64,000 nt of DNA from Terriglobus roseus (GTDB lineage: Bacteria; Acidobacteriota; Terriglobia; Terriglobales; Acidobacteriaceae), in assembly GCF_900105625.1 (NCBI RefSeq), contig NZ_FNSD01000001.1, positions 2,232,001 through 2,296,000 of the forward strand, read 5' to 3'. A program made the translations under genes and the position numbers. The number at the start of each line of letters is the position of its first letter. The stretch's first letter is position 1. Below, one piece after another: positions 48,691-57,460 of the stretch. The notes beneath the pieces are model-generated. The model did no database searches. It saw only the letters and a list, made by a program, of their open reading frames with translations, and was not told the DNA's origin.

Positions 48691-49680
48691 GTGCACTTGC
48701 TGCTCCTGCTTTTCCTGGTCGCAACTACCTCCTTCGCACAAGCGCCGGACTCGGATCGCGATGGGCTTTCCGATGCGCTGGAGAACGCGCTGCTGCAGCA
48801 GTACGCGCCCCGTCTTGAGATCTCATCGGACGATTGCTCCGTGCGGCCTGCCTCGTTTACCCCGGGAATCGCCGTGCCGACAGCTTTGGCGGATGACGGA
48901 ACTTTGTACGGGCAGGCAATGCAACGACACGTCGCTGCGGGAGCGCCGCGTGAGATCGAGCTGCACTATTACCACCTCTGGCGACGCGATTGTGGCCGCA
49001 TGGGGCATCCTCTGGATGCAGAGCATGTGGCCACGCTGTTGCGTCTCAACGACCCGGCGAAGCCGACCGAGCCCGATAGCTGGCACGCCGCGTACTGGTA
49101 TGCGGCGGCGCATGAAGACACCGTTTGCGACGCCAGCCACCTCACGAGGGCCAGCACTATTGGCGCGGAGACGCGTGGTGCGCGCGTTTGGGTCTCCACA
49201 GGCAAGCATGGTTCGTTTCTGACCGAGAAGATGTGTACGCACGGCTGCGGTGGCGACCGTTGCGAACGGACCGTGGAGCTCAAGAGCCCGCCCGTTGTGA
49301 ATCTGGGTGAGCTGCATGTGCCGATGAATGGTGCAGTCTGGAGCACCTCACCCAACTGGCCGGGACCGCTAAGCGACAAGATGCTGCGCAGCGACTTTCT
49401 GCCGGAGCGCACGGCGCGCGTGGACAGCCTGCGGAAGACCGACGTGGCCTGGGCCAATCCGGCGAAGCGGCCGGCGCAGGCTGCAATCCTTGGCGGGAAT
49501 TCGGCCATCGATGGCGCGGTGGTCGGCGGTGACTCTACGGGAAAAGCGATCTCCGTTGCGGGAGACCAGACCGGCGACGCGCTCGGCACAGCGGCGCACA
49601 AGACCGGCCACGCTCTAGGCAAGAGCTGGCACGCCGTCCGCAAGGCACTGGGAGGCGGCGAGGCCGCGGCGGCGAAGTAG
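48691..49680 (+). CDS. Secreted protein with calcium-loop-like motif
   Basis: Starting at the GTG at 48691 (GAGG 6 bases upstream), the 329-residue product begins MHLLLLLFLVATTSFAQA, a signal peptide. Directly after it comes DSDRDGLSDALE, a thrombospondin-type-3/dockerin-like calcium loop. The central region has many His, Tyr and Trp residues (REIELHYYHLWRRDCG; SWHAAYWYAAAHEDTVCD) and six or more Cys that may form disulphides (CTHGCGGDRC). The tail is Gly/Ala/Thr-rich. An in-frame ATG at 48637 adds only a non-signal extension. The centre resembles phosphodiesterase-like or Vps62-like secreted domains loosely, but I cannot assign a family. Confidence 0.7.
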   Translation: MHLLLLLFLVATTSFAQAPDSDRDGLSDALENALLQQYAPRLEISSDDCSVRPASFTPGIAVPTALADDGTLYGQAMQRHVAAGAPREIELHYYHLWRRDCGRMGHPLDAEHVATLLRLNDPAKPTEPDSWHAAYWYAAAHEDTVCDASHLTRASTIGAETRGARVWVSTGKHGSFLTEKMCTHGCGGDRCERTVELKSPPVVNLGELHVPMNGAVWSTSPNWPGPLSDKMLRSDFLPERTARVDSLRKTDVAWANPAKRPAQAAILGGNSAIDGAVVGGDSTGKAISVAGDQTGDALGTAAHKTGHALGKSWHAVRKALGGGEAAAAK

Positions 49681-49705
49681 CGTGGCCACAGATATTCTGG
49701 AAGGC

Positions 49706-50236
49706 ATGAGCGAATCAACCGCATTCACACTGCGCCGGTGCGCTGCCGGCGATGAGGCGCGCCTGCAACTGGTGGGCGGCGCCAGCTTTCTGGAGGCCTT
49801 TGCCGACATCCTGAACGGCGACGACATCCTGGCACACTTCCACAAGAACCACTCGGTGGAGACGTACGCGAAGTACCTGGCCATGCCGACGGGACGCACC
49901 GCCGTTGCGGAGGTGCCACCGGGTGACGGGCCGGTCGGCTACATTGTCTGCTGCGAGCCGGACCTGCCGGTCGATGTGACGCCCGAAGACTACGAGCTGC
50001 GCCGCATCTACCTGCTCCACCGCTTCCAGGGTCTCGGCATCGGCAAAGCGTTAATGGACCAGGCGATCGCGTACGCGCAGGAACTCGGCCGGAAGCGACT
50101 GCTGCTGGGTGTCTATGGAAAGAATCATGCTGCCATTAGGTTCTACGAGAAGGCTGGCTTCGCCCAGATCGGCGAGCGATATTTCACCGTAGGCGCGACG
50201 ACGCACCACGATGCTGTGATGGCCCGACCACTGTAG
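49706..50236 (+). CDS. GNAT-family N-acetyltransferase
   Basis: The 176-residue protein is a single GNAT domain: substrate-side FTLRRCAAGDEARL, strand AVAEV with GPVGYIVCC, then the acetyl-CoA motif LHRFQGLGIGKALMDQAI (Q/R-x-x-G-x-G) and the closing LLLGVYGKNHAAIRFYEKAGFAQIGERYF. It moves an acetyl group from acetyl-CoA to an amine. The start at ATG 49706 is likely; a GTG at 49682 in frame is possible. It is 25 bases behind the preceding gene and may share its transcript. The acceptor is unknown. Confidence 0.87.
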   Translation: MSESTAFTLRRCAAGDEARLQLVGGASFLEAFADILNGDDILAHFHKNHSVETYAKYLAMPTGRTAVAEVPPGDGPVGYIVCCEPDLPVDVTPEDYELRRIYLLHRFQGLGIGKALMDQAIAYAQELGRKRLLLGVYGKNHAAIRFYEKAGFAQIGERYFTVGATTHHDAVMARPL

Positions 50237-50257
50237 TGCGGGGATGACCGGCAAAGA

Positions 50258-50288
50258 CAAAGGGCGCTCGAATGAGCGCCCTTTGCGT
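50258..50288. terminator. Bidirectional terminator closing the respiratory operon
   Basis: CAAAGGGCGCTC (50258-50269) pairs with GAGCGCCCTTTG (50274-50285) over GAAT. It lies between the convergent acetyltransferase and ctaF genes. AAAG/CTTTG flanks give limited T-tracts on both sides. Confidence 0.78.
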
Positions 50289-50307
50289 ATGCTTTACGAC
50301 CGGAGCT

Positions 50308-50697
50308 CTACCACTGGCCCCATGCGCGGGTGAAGTAGTCCAGCATGGACATCATCACGAGCACGAAAAACGTGAAGAAGCCGGCTGAGACCGTCAGCTT
50401 TACCAGGCGCGAGCTGTACTTCACGTGCATGAAGAACAGCACGACGAATACAGCCTTCGTGCAGGCAATCGCGATGGCGATTGGGGCGTTGAAGATGCCG
50501 AGAGGAAGCATCGACGCGCCGACCGTCGCCAGGGTGCCGATCATCAGCACACCGAAGATCATGCCGTAGACGGCGGGGCTGACGATGTGGTGCGCCACAT
50601 GCTCCGGGTTTGTGACGTTCATCGGATCGTGATAGTCGAGATTGTGGTGCTCGCTATCGACGGGAGCCAGATTGTGGGATGTAACTGGTTCGCTCAT
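50308..50697 (-). CDS. ctaF: Cytochrome c oxidase subunit IV
   Basis: The 129-residue protein has a hydrophilic His-rich start and three membrane spans (MIFGVLMIGTLATVGASML; IAIAIACTKAVFVVLFFMHV; FFTFFVLVMMSMLDYFTRAW) with the subunit IV signature KAVFVVLFFMHVKYSSRL. It stabilises caa3-type oxidases. It is the last gene of the respiratory operon and is followed by a terminator. The 58-base gap before it contains no gene. Confidence 0.88.
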   Translation of the reverse strand: MSEPVTSHNLAPVDSEHHNLDYHDPMNVTNPEHVAHHIVSPAVYGMIFGVLMIGTLATVGASMLPLGIFNAPIAIAIACTKAVFVVLFFMHVKYSSRLVKLTVSAGFFTFFVLVMMSMLDYFTRAWGQW

Positions 50698-50755
50698 GCT
50701 GCTTCCTCAAAGTGTGCTGTTGCGGTGGCGGCGGCTCTTGCTGCACGGCCCGGCA

Positions 50756-51505
50756 TCAATGTCGGTTGATCAGGTACAGGAACGGGAATAGGAAGATCCA
50801 CACAATATCGACAAAGTGCCAGTACAGGCCGAAGTTCTCGATGGGTTGGACATACCCCGTTGTGTACAGGCCGGATCTCGCCTTCACCAGCAGCACAAAC
50901 AGGATGGCGATTCCGATGATCATGTGCAGCGCGTGGACGCCGGTCATGGCGAAGTACAGCGAGAAGTAGATCTGCGTGTGGTTCGCCATGTCGACGGTCA
51001 GCGGCTTTTCCTTGCTGTCCGCGGGCGGATGCACAAAGTCGCGGATGTCGAATGAAGCGCCGGGCACGTGATGCTCTTCAAACTTCTGCGTGTATTCCAC
51101 GGACTTGATGCCGAGGAAGATGAAGCCCAGACCGATGGTTGCGATCAGCGACCATTCCAGAAACTTCTTGTTGCGGATCTCTGCGGACCACACACCCATC
51201 GCCATGGTGAATGACGAGCTGATGAGGACGACCGTGTTGATCAGGCCCAAGGGCATGCTGATCGAGTTCGAGGCCGCTACAAATGCGTCGTAGTACCAGT
51301 TGCGGTACAGCAGGTACGCGAAGAACAGCCCGCCGAAGAACATGATTTCCGTCAGCAGGAAGAGCCACATACCAAAGGACGCCGCCTCGCGCTGCTGCTC
51401 GGCCGTCTCAAAGTGGTGCTTCTGGTAAAACGGGTGCTCGTGCACGTCGTGCGACGCGTGGATCTCGGGCTCCGGCGGATGCGTGATGGTCGAAGCGATC
51501 GACAT
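50756..51505 (-). CDS. ctaE: Cytochrome c oxidase subunit III
   Basis: Subunit III has no redox centre but stabilises proton pumping. The 249-residue protein has a soluble start ([20 protein letters not shown]) followed by six or seven spans with [33 protein letters not shown] and a C-terminal [18 protein letters not shown], all diagnostic. It is the long form normal for caa3 enzymes. The order ctaC-ctaD-ctaE-ctaF is conserved here, with a 92-base gap after ctaD. Confidence 0.94.
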   Translation of the reverse strand: MSIASTITHPPEPEIHASHDVHEHPFYQKHHFETAEQQREAASFGMWLFLLTEIMFFGGLFFAYLLYRNWYYDAFVAASNSISMPLGLINTVVLISSSFTMAMGVWSAEIRNKKFLEWSLIATIGLGFIFLGIKSVEYTQKFEEHHVPGASFDIRDFVHPPADSKEKPLTVDMANHTQIYFSLYFAMTGVHALHMIIGIAILFVLLVKARSGLYTTGYVQPIENFGLYWHFVDIVWIFLFPFLYLINRH

Positions 51506-51597
51506 GCAAAACCCTCTCAGGTACAGCGTAGTTCGTCTGTTACGAAACTCGTTTGAAACCCGGCGGACCCGACACCTGTCCGGTCCGCCGATAATGC

Positions 51598-53259
51598 TTA
51601 GCCGACGTGCTGCAGCTCGCGCTGTGTCTTGCGCTCAAGCCATTCGTAGTCGTATGCCTCGTGATCCACAATCGGCGTCTCGAGGAAGTTCTCCGTCAAC
51701 GGTGGCGACTGAATCTGCCACTCGAGGCCGGTAGCCTGCCACGGGTTGTTGCCCGCAACTGCACCATACTTCAGCGACCAGGCGAGGTAGAAGATCGGCA
51801 ACATGTAGCCGACACCCAGCACCGTTGCACCTGCGGTCGACAGTACGTTCAACACCTGGAACTCAGCCGGGTAGGCTGCGTAACGGCGTGGCATACCGAG
51901 GTAGCCGACGATGAACTGCGGGAAGAACGTCAGGATAAAGCCGATGAAGGTGACGACCGCGGCAAACTTGGACATACCTTCGGGATACATGCGGCCGGTC
52001 ATCTTGGGCCACCAGAAGTGGATACCCGCGAGGAATGCCATCAGCATGCCGCCGACCATGACGAAGTGGAAGTGCGCCACGATGAAGTAGGTCTCGGTCA
52101 GGTGAACGTCCATACCGAGCGAACCCAGGAAGACGCCGGTCAGTCCACCGATGGTAAACAGGCCGATAAATCCGAAGGCGTACAGCATCGGGGTCTCAAA
52201 CGTAATGGAACCCTTCTGCAGTGTGAACGCCCAGTTGAAGATCTTAATGGCCGAAGGTACAGCGACCAGCATCGTCAGCAGCGAGAATACGAGCGCCGAG
52301 TAGTTCGACACACCCATGATGAACATGTGGTGGGCCCAGACGAAGAAGCCGAAGACCGCGATGGCGACTGAGGAGAATGCGACTGCCGTGTAACCGAAGA
52401 CGCGCTTACGGCTGAATGTCGAGATCACTTCCGAGATCACACCGAAGCCGGGCAGAATCATGATGTACACGGCCGGGTGTGAATAGAACCAGAACAAGTG
52501 CTGGAAGAGCAGCGGATCGCCGCCCTTGGACGGGTCAAAGAAGCCCAGTCCGAAAGCACGCTCGAGAGCGACCAGGACGATGGCAATTGCGAGAACCGGC
52601 GTGCCCAGAACCATCAGGACCGATGCCGCGTAGTTCGACCACACGAAGAGCGGCAGGCGGAACCACGTCATACCCGGCGCACGCATGCGGTGAACCGTCA
52701 CGATGAAGTTCAGGCCGGTGAAGATCGACGAGAAGCCGGCGATGAAGATGGCCGTCGCGGTGGTGACCACGTGCGTGTTCAGGTAGTGCGTCGACAGCGG
52801 CGTGGTGAACGTCCAGCCGGTATCAACACCACCCAGGACCAGCGTGGTCAGGACGAAGATGCCGCCGGCCATGTACAGGTACCAGCTCAGCAGGTTGATC
52901 TTCGGGAACGCGAGATCCTTCGCACCGATCATGATCGGGATGAAGAAGTTGCCAAGCGTCGCCGGGACAGACGGCACCAGGAACAGGAAGATCATCACGA
53001 TACCGTGCATCGTGAACATCTTGTTGTAGGTGTCGGCTGCCATCAGATCGCCCGCGGGCGTCAGCAGCTCAAGGCGTACCATGCCGGCGAAGAAGCCACC
53101 GATGAAGAAGAAGAACGTGATGCTGAACAGGTACAGCATCGCGATCCGCTTGTGGTCCGCGGTCAGCAGCCAGCTCAGCAGGCCATGCTCAGCCGTAATG
53201 TAGTTCTTCTTCGGCACAACGGCCGTCGCCTGGTCAGGCAGGGAGACGATGGTACTCAT
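51598..53259 (-). CDS. ctaD: Cytochrome c oxidase subunit I (caa3 type)
   Basis: Catalytic subunit with haem a, haem a3 and CuB, reducing oxygen to water and pumping protons. The 553-residue protein has twelve spans, [16 protein letters not shown] (haem a His), [18 protein letters not shown] (CuB His and the cross-linked Tyr), WAHHMFIMG (two CuB His), and [22 protein letters not shown] (haem His pair). The YSHPAVY sequence, with Tyr-Ser where A1 enzymes have Glu, is the A2 type found in Rhodothermus and Thermus caa3. It overlaps ctaC by 4 bp. Confidence 0.96.
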   Translation of the reverse strand: MSTIVSLPDQATAVVPKKNYITAEHGLLSWLLTADHKRIAMLYLFSITFFFFIGGFFAGMVRLELLTPAGDLMAADTYNKMFTMHGIVMIFLFLVPSVPATLGNFFIPIMIGAKDLAFPKINLLSWYLYMAGGIFVLTTLVLGGVDTGWTFTTPLSTHYLNTHVVTTATAIFIAGFSSIFTGLNFIVTVHRMRAPGMTWFRLPLFVWSNYAASVLMVLGTPVLAIAIVLVALERAFGLGFFDPSKGGDPLLFQHLFWFYSHPAVYIMILPGFGVISEVISTFSRKRVFGYTAVAFSSVAIAVFGFFVWAHHMFIMGVSNYSALVFSLLTMLVAVPSAIKIFNWAFTLQKGSITFETPMLYAFGFIGLFTIGGLTGVFLGSLGMDVHLTETYFIVAHFHFVMVGGMLMAFLAGIHFWWPKMTGRMYPEGMSKFAAVVTFIGFILTFFPQFIVGYLGMPRRYAAYPAEFQVLNVLSTAGATVLGVGYMLPIFYLAWSLKYGAVAGNNPWQATGLEWQIQSPPLTENFLETPIVDHEAYDYEWLERKTQRELQHVG

Positions 53260-54299
53260 TGCGTCACCTTTTCGGGCACCATGGGCGCCGCGTCGTTTGA
53301 CTTGGAAGTGTCCAGCGTCTGCTGCACACGGTAGTTGGTCTTCAGGCCCTTGATGTACTCCACCAGATCGATCAGACCTTCTTCGCTGATCTGACCCTGG
53401 TAGGTCGGCATAATCGGCTTGTAGCCCAGTGGGACGTGCTGCGAAGGATTGAGGATGGTGTCGCGCAGCCAGCCGTCGGTCGCTACCTGCTCGGTACCGT
53501 CATCCATCCTGATTTTAGACCCGTAGACGCCTGCGAGGTTCGGGCCGGCTGCCGTTGCGTTTCCACTGTGGCAGCTATTGCAGCCCATGGACGCAAACAG
53601 TCGCTCGCCGTTCTGAGCAAGGCTCATGCCGCTGGTAGACTCTTCCGTCCAGCGCTGGTAGTCTTCCGGCGCCATGGCAACAATGTCACCGATCATGCCG
53701 GAGTGAAGCGTACCGCAATACTGTGTGCAGAACAGGTGATATGTCCCCGCCTTGGTCGCGTTGAACCAGACGGTCGTATAACGACCCGGAATGACTTCAC
53801 GCTTCACGCGGAACGCCGGGATTGAGTACGAGTGGAAGACGTCCTGCGAGATCATGGTCAACTGGACTGGACGACCGGTAGGGACGTGCAGAGCGTTGAT
53901 CTCATGCTGGCCACCGGGATGCTCGGCCTTCCACATCCACTGCTTGCCCACAACGTAGACCTGCATCGCGTCTGCGGGCGGGTTGTAGATACGGAAGTAG
54001 AGCCACGCACCCCAGACGAAGACGAACAGAAAGATTCCCAGAGGGATGATGGTCCACGTTGCTTCCAACAGCGTGGAGCCTTCGATCTGCGTCGCAACCG
54101 GGCTCTTCTCTTTGCGGTACTTGATGCTGAAAACAAGCAGCAGGGTGCCCACCAGCACCAGGCCCAGAAGCGTCACCAGCCAAAGGAAGATGTAAAGCGC
54201 ATCCGCCCATGGCGCGATGGTGGAGGCCTCCTGCGGCCATAGCGCCGAGGTGGTGAGCCACTTGGTTAGAAACTGCCAAAGTACTGGACTGATTCCCAT
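53256..54299 (-). CDS. ctaC: Cytochrome c oxidase subunit II with cytochrome c domain
   Basis: The 347-residue protein has two membrane spans (about 33-57 and 84-105) and the CuA domain with ligands H156 ([11 protein letters not shown]), C191, C195, H199 and M202 ([12 protein letters not shown]). A C-terminal cytochrome c domain follows with CNSCH at 240-244 and a later Met (IMPTYQGQ region). That fusion defines caa3 oxidases, which can take electrons directly from the alternative complex III cytochromes. The stop of this gene overlaps the start of ctaD. There is no lipobox near the start. Confidence 0.95.
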   Translation of the reverse strand: MGISPVLWQFLTKWLTTSALWPQEASTIAPWADALYIFLWLVTLLGLVLVGTLLLVFSIKYRKEKSPVATQIEGSTLLEATWTIIPLGIFLFVFVWGAWLYFRIYNPPADAMQVYVVGKQWMWKAEHPGGQHEINALHVPTGRPVQLTMISQDVFHSYSIPAFRVKREVIPGRYTTVWFNATKAGTYHLFCTQYCGTLHSGMIGDIVAMAPEDYQRWTEESTSGMSLAQNGERLFASMGCNSCHSGNATAAGPNLAGVYGSKIRMDDGTEQVATDGWLRDTILNPSQHVPLGYKPIMPTYQGQISEEGLIDLVEYIKGLKTNYRVQQTLDTSKSNDAAPMVPEKVTQ

Positions 54300-54379
54300 C
54301 GTCTGCCTTTATCTCTTCCTGTCCGGATCTCTCGTTGCGGTGCTGCTGTTTCGGCGGCGGTTTCAAACTGCGCTGGAAC

Positions 54380-55306
54380 CTACGTATGGTCCTGGTCCTT
54401 GCGGGTCAGAGCATGGTCGCGCCCTAATTTCAGGTCACGCCGAAACATCAAAAACATGAATCCACCCAGACCCGCCACCGTGATCATGCCGCCAAATTGC
54501 ACCACGCGGGCGACGATCAGGCTGTGCTTGTTGCGATGGGGGTCGTAGTGGTAGCAATACGTCAAAATATTCGCGACCGGCGATCCGATCTTGTGGTCCG
54601 AAGACTCCACTAGACCCAGCATCAGGTCCTTCGGGGAGTACTCCACGCCCAAGTAGTACTGGGAGATCTTTGCTTCCGGCGTCAGCAGCTGGATGGCGCT
54701 GGCGTGGGCAAACTGCGTCGTCTTGCCGTCCGGCGAAGGGATCTTCACATAACCGAAACCCACGGCTTTCGTGACGGCGTCGATCGATGCCTGCTGCCCG
54801 GTCAGGAAGTGCCAGCCGGCCTCGGTCCCCGGACGGGCGTAGCGGCGGGTGTAGAGCGCCTTCTTCTTTGCCGCCTCGGCAGGCGTATCCGTCGGATCGA
54901 TGCTGATGACGAGGACGTTGAAATCCTTCGAAGGATCCAGGTGCACCATGGCCAGGGACTGCACCAGGCCATCCAGCTCTTCCGAGCAGAGCATGGGGCA
55001 CTTGAAGTAAACCAGGGCCAGTACTGCAGGCTTGCCATGACCGAAGTAGTCGGCCGTATTCACGGGCTTCCCTGTCTCATCGACAAAGGGCACGCCGGGC
55101 AAGGTGGTGTTGAGGTGCTGGTCGATTGCCGCGCCCTTCAGGACGGCCGGCAGTTCGTTGCCATACTCTGATCCGGTCTGCTTGTCCCCGTAGCTGGAGA
55201 CCTGGCTACGCGACGGCAGCGCAGAACACAGCAGGCCGAGCGTCAGCGCCAACAGGCCGAGCCTGTTGGTCGTACGCTTCATCCGAATTGTGTTCTGCTG
55301 CTGCAT
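54380..55306 (-). CDS. SCO-family copper chaperone
   Basis: SCO proteins deliver copper to, or reduce, the CuA site of oxidase subunit II. The 308-residue protein has a signal peptide (about 12-36), the thioredoxin fold with the copper-binding Cys pair C103/C107 in YFKCPMLCSEELD, and the distal His in QFAHASAIQLLT. It adds a C-terminal membrane span (VVQFGGMITVAGLGGFMFLMF), so it is anchored next to its target. It sits directly before ctaC in the operon, with an 80-base gap. GGGAGC lies 4 bases before the start ATG. Confidence 0.92.
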   Translation of the reverse strand: MQQQNTIRMKRTTNRLGLLALTLGLLCSALPSRSQVSSYGDKQTGSEYGNELPAVLKGAAIDQHLNTTLPGVPFVDETGKPVNTADYFGHGKPAVLALVYFKCPMLCSEELDGLVQSLAMVHLDPSKDFNVLVISIDPTDTPAEAAKKKALYTRRYARPGTEAGWHFLTGQQASIDAVTKAVGFGYVKIPSPDGKTTQFAHASAIQLLTPEAKISQYYLGVEYSPKDLMLGLVESSDHKIGSPVANILTYCYHYDPHRNKHSLIVARVVQFGGMITVAGLGGFMFLMFRRDLKLGRDHALTRKDQDHT

Positions 55307-55330
55307 TGTCGCTCCCTGCTTCTGTACGAC

Positions 55331-56065
55331 TTACTTCTTTGCTTCGGCTGGATTCTCACCCAGGCTCATCTTCTGTTCGCGGCTCTCGATCTGGTCGAGT
55401 TCGTAGCCGGTGCGGGCGAACCCGCTGGTCAGCGGTGCGACTGCCGTGTACTGCTTGTCACCGGTCAGCTTGCCCTGCGTGGCGCTTGCCATCGAAGACG
55501 CTGCCGGCAGACCGCGCTTCACGACGAGCTCCATTGCCTTTTCGATCGGGATACGAACCGTTCCAGCCGGTCCCTCAGAGGCTTCTGCTGCGGTGTAGTG
55601 CTCCAGCAGAAGATCTTCCCGGGCGTGCATGTCCGCCGTCTCCTGATTATCGTCGTCGGTCGGGACGCGGGGTGTCGGGAAGCTCTGTGCGATCTTCGCT
55701 GCCGCTTCCTGCTCCTGCACCGGGTTGTTTGCCAGGCTCTCGCCGCGGCGCTGAATGCCGGCCGGGCTGCCGCCTGCAAGGGCTGACTTCGAAGCTTCAT
55801 CCACGTCCTGCTTCAACAGGCCGTAGTTGATCGCCTTACCCATCGCGTAGCAGAGCACGAAAAAAACGATGAGGAAGCCCATGAGGCCGCCAAGGAAGAC
55901 GACGACGCCGCGGGTGTTGACGTCCGTGGTCTCATAGCCCGGGTGCTCCGCGTCAAACTTCTCGGACGGGTGCGGAACCGGCTTGGGAAGGCCATGCTCG
56001 TCGTGCGAGGTGGACGGCCCCTTGACGCTCTCTACGTGATCGCGGTCATTGAACTCAGTGGGCAT
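55331..56065 (-). CDS. Unassigned membrane-anchored protein of the ACIII-caa3 operon
   Basis: I do not recognise a family. The 244-residue protein has a charged N-terminus (about 1-50), one membrane span (GVVVFLGGLMGFLIVFFVLCYAMG, about 53-75) and a soluble C-terminal part, Ala/Glu/Gln-rich, without haem, iron-sulphur or copper motifs. It ends KMSLGENPAEAKK. The operon position between actF and sco, with an 11-bp overlap with actF, points to a structural or assembly role in the supercomplex, comparable to the small ActG subunit of Rhodothermus but much longer. That role is inference from position only. The single span near the N-terminus suggests most of the protein faces the periplasm. Confidence 0.65.
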   Translation of the reverse strand: MPTEFNDRDHVESVKGPSTSHDEHGLPKPVPHPSEKFDAEHPGYETTDVNTRGVVVFLGGLMGFLIVFFVLCYAMGKAINYGLLKQDVDEASKSALAGGSPAGIQRRGESLANNPVQEQEAAAKIAQSFPTPRVPTDDDNQETADMHAREDLLLEHYTAAEASEGPAGTVRIPIEKAMELVVKRGLPAASSMASATQGKLTGDKQYTAVAPLTSGFARTGYELDQIESREQKMSLGENPAEAKK

Positions 56066-57419
56066 GTTCGGGCTCCAGGACCTCGGCGGTGTGCGGGTCG
56101 TTCAGGACGATCACCGGACGCGAGGCCAGGTTGGTCAGGTAGAAGTACAGCCACACACCAAGCACGAATACGGGCACAGTGATGTAGGCAAAGATGCCGA
56201 AGCTGAAATGCAGGTTCGCAGCCGCATCCGGGAAGTTCGGCTCGATCATCCAGAACAGATCGAAGCAGCGGGCGAAGATCATCCAGCCGGTGAGGGCGAG
56301 CATCTTGCGGCTGTCGTACTTGAACTGGCGGCTCAGCAGGAGGCAGAACGGCACAACCCAGTGGAAGATGAAGTCCAGCGAGCAGATAACCCACCAGCCG
56401 CCACGAATGCGGTTCAGGTACCAGGGAATTTCTTCCGGCGAATTGGCCGACCAGATGATGAGGAACTGCGCGAAGCTGAGATAGATGTTCAGCATCACGA
56501 AGCCCAGCATGAACTTGCCGAGATCGTACTGTTCCGTTTTACGGAGAGCGGTCCGCAACGGCTCAAACTTCGAGAGGCGGATGATGGTGTGGACACCCAG
56601 TGCCAGTACGCCGTAGCCCTGGCCGACCAGGAAGATGAGGCCATACATGGTGGAGTACCAGGTGATGTCCAGCGACATGACGAGGTCGATCGCCACAACA
56701 GTCAACAGTGCCACATAGATCAGGATGCCGATGCCGGAGAGGTTCTCGGCCTTGATGCGCCAGTACTCGAACGAGGTCAACGAACCTGCTGCGGGGTCTG
56801 CGTCACGCTGCAGGGACCACTTGCTGAGGATGCCGCCCCAGAGCGCCATGAATCCGAAGACCACGACGAACTCGATGATCACGCTCGTCGGGCTGAGCAT
56901 AATGCGCTTCCAGTCGAGCGAATGTGCCTGGCCCTCGTCGAGGAGACCACTGTGCAGGGCGTTCTCGACCGCTTCGTGCGTCGGGAAGGCAGCCCACATC
57001 CAGAGGCGCTTGGCGAAGATCATCAGCGGGATGAACAGCACCACGATGACCGGGAGCGTGTTGCTCATGGCTTCCATGGGGCGACGCATGATGAGGCCCC
57101 ACTTGCCGCCGGTGACGTACTGCAGCATCAGGAAGCATAGGCCGCCGCCGCAGAAGCCGAACGTCAGCATGAAGCCGAGCAGGTAGGCGCGCAGCACATG
57201 GTCAAAGCCGAGCGGTCCGCCCAGGAGGGCGATGATGGCCGACAGAATGAGGCCGGCACCGGCGGCGATGAGCGCGCGCGTCTTCCAGACCGCGACGACC
57301 GGCGGAGCGTTCAGGTCGGCGGGCAGCACCCGCGGGCCGTGATCGGCGTGCAGGGCGTGTGCCGCTGCGCCGGGGTCTCCGGCTCCTTCGTGGGCGAATT
57401 GTTCGTGTCCGTGTGCCAT
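56055..57419 (-). CDS. actF: Alternative complex III subunit ActF
   Basis: ActF is the second NrfD-like integral subunit of the quinol:cytochrome c oxidoreductase. The 454-residue protein has ten hydrophobic spans (for example AGLILSAIIALLGGPLGFD, IGILIYVALLTVVAIDLVMS, LMYGLIFLVGQGYGVLALG-like) and a family loop WALWN-like region at NSPEEIPWYLNRIRGGWW. It has no metal motifs of its own. ActF and ActC form the membrane part where quinol is oxidised. It follows actE by 41 bases. Confidence 0.85.
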   Translation of the reverse strand: MAHGHEQFAHEGAGDPGAAAHALHADHGPRVLPADLNAPPVVAVWKTRALIAAGAGLILSAIIALLGGPLGFDHVLRAYLLGFMLTFGFCGGGLCFLMLQYVTGGKWGLIMRRPMEAMSNTLPVIVVLFIPLMIFAKRLWMWAAFPTHEAVENALHSGLLDEGQAHSLDWKRIMLSPTSVIIEFVVVFGFMALWGGILSKWSLQRDADPAAGSLTSFEYWRIKAENLSGIGILIYVALLTVVAIDLVMSLDITWYSTMYGLIFLVGQGYGVLALGVHTIIRLSKFEPLRTALRKTEQYDLGKFMLGFVMLNIYLSFAQFLIIWSANSPEEIPWYLNRIRGGWWVICSLDFIFHWVVPFCLLLSRQFKYDSRKMLALTGWMIFARCFDLFWMIEPNFPDAAANLHFSFGIFAYITVPVFVLGVWLYFYLTNLASRPVIVLNDPHTAEVLEPEHAH

Positions 57420-57460
57420 GCGTTGCGGGCCTTCTCGATTTCCTTCAGGACTTGGTTCTG

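Noticed and set aside
52498-53334. 278-codon frame antisense to ctaD
   Set aside because: Highly charged Arg/Glu-rich product without motifs; ctaD is certain.
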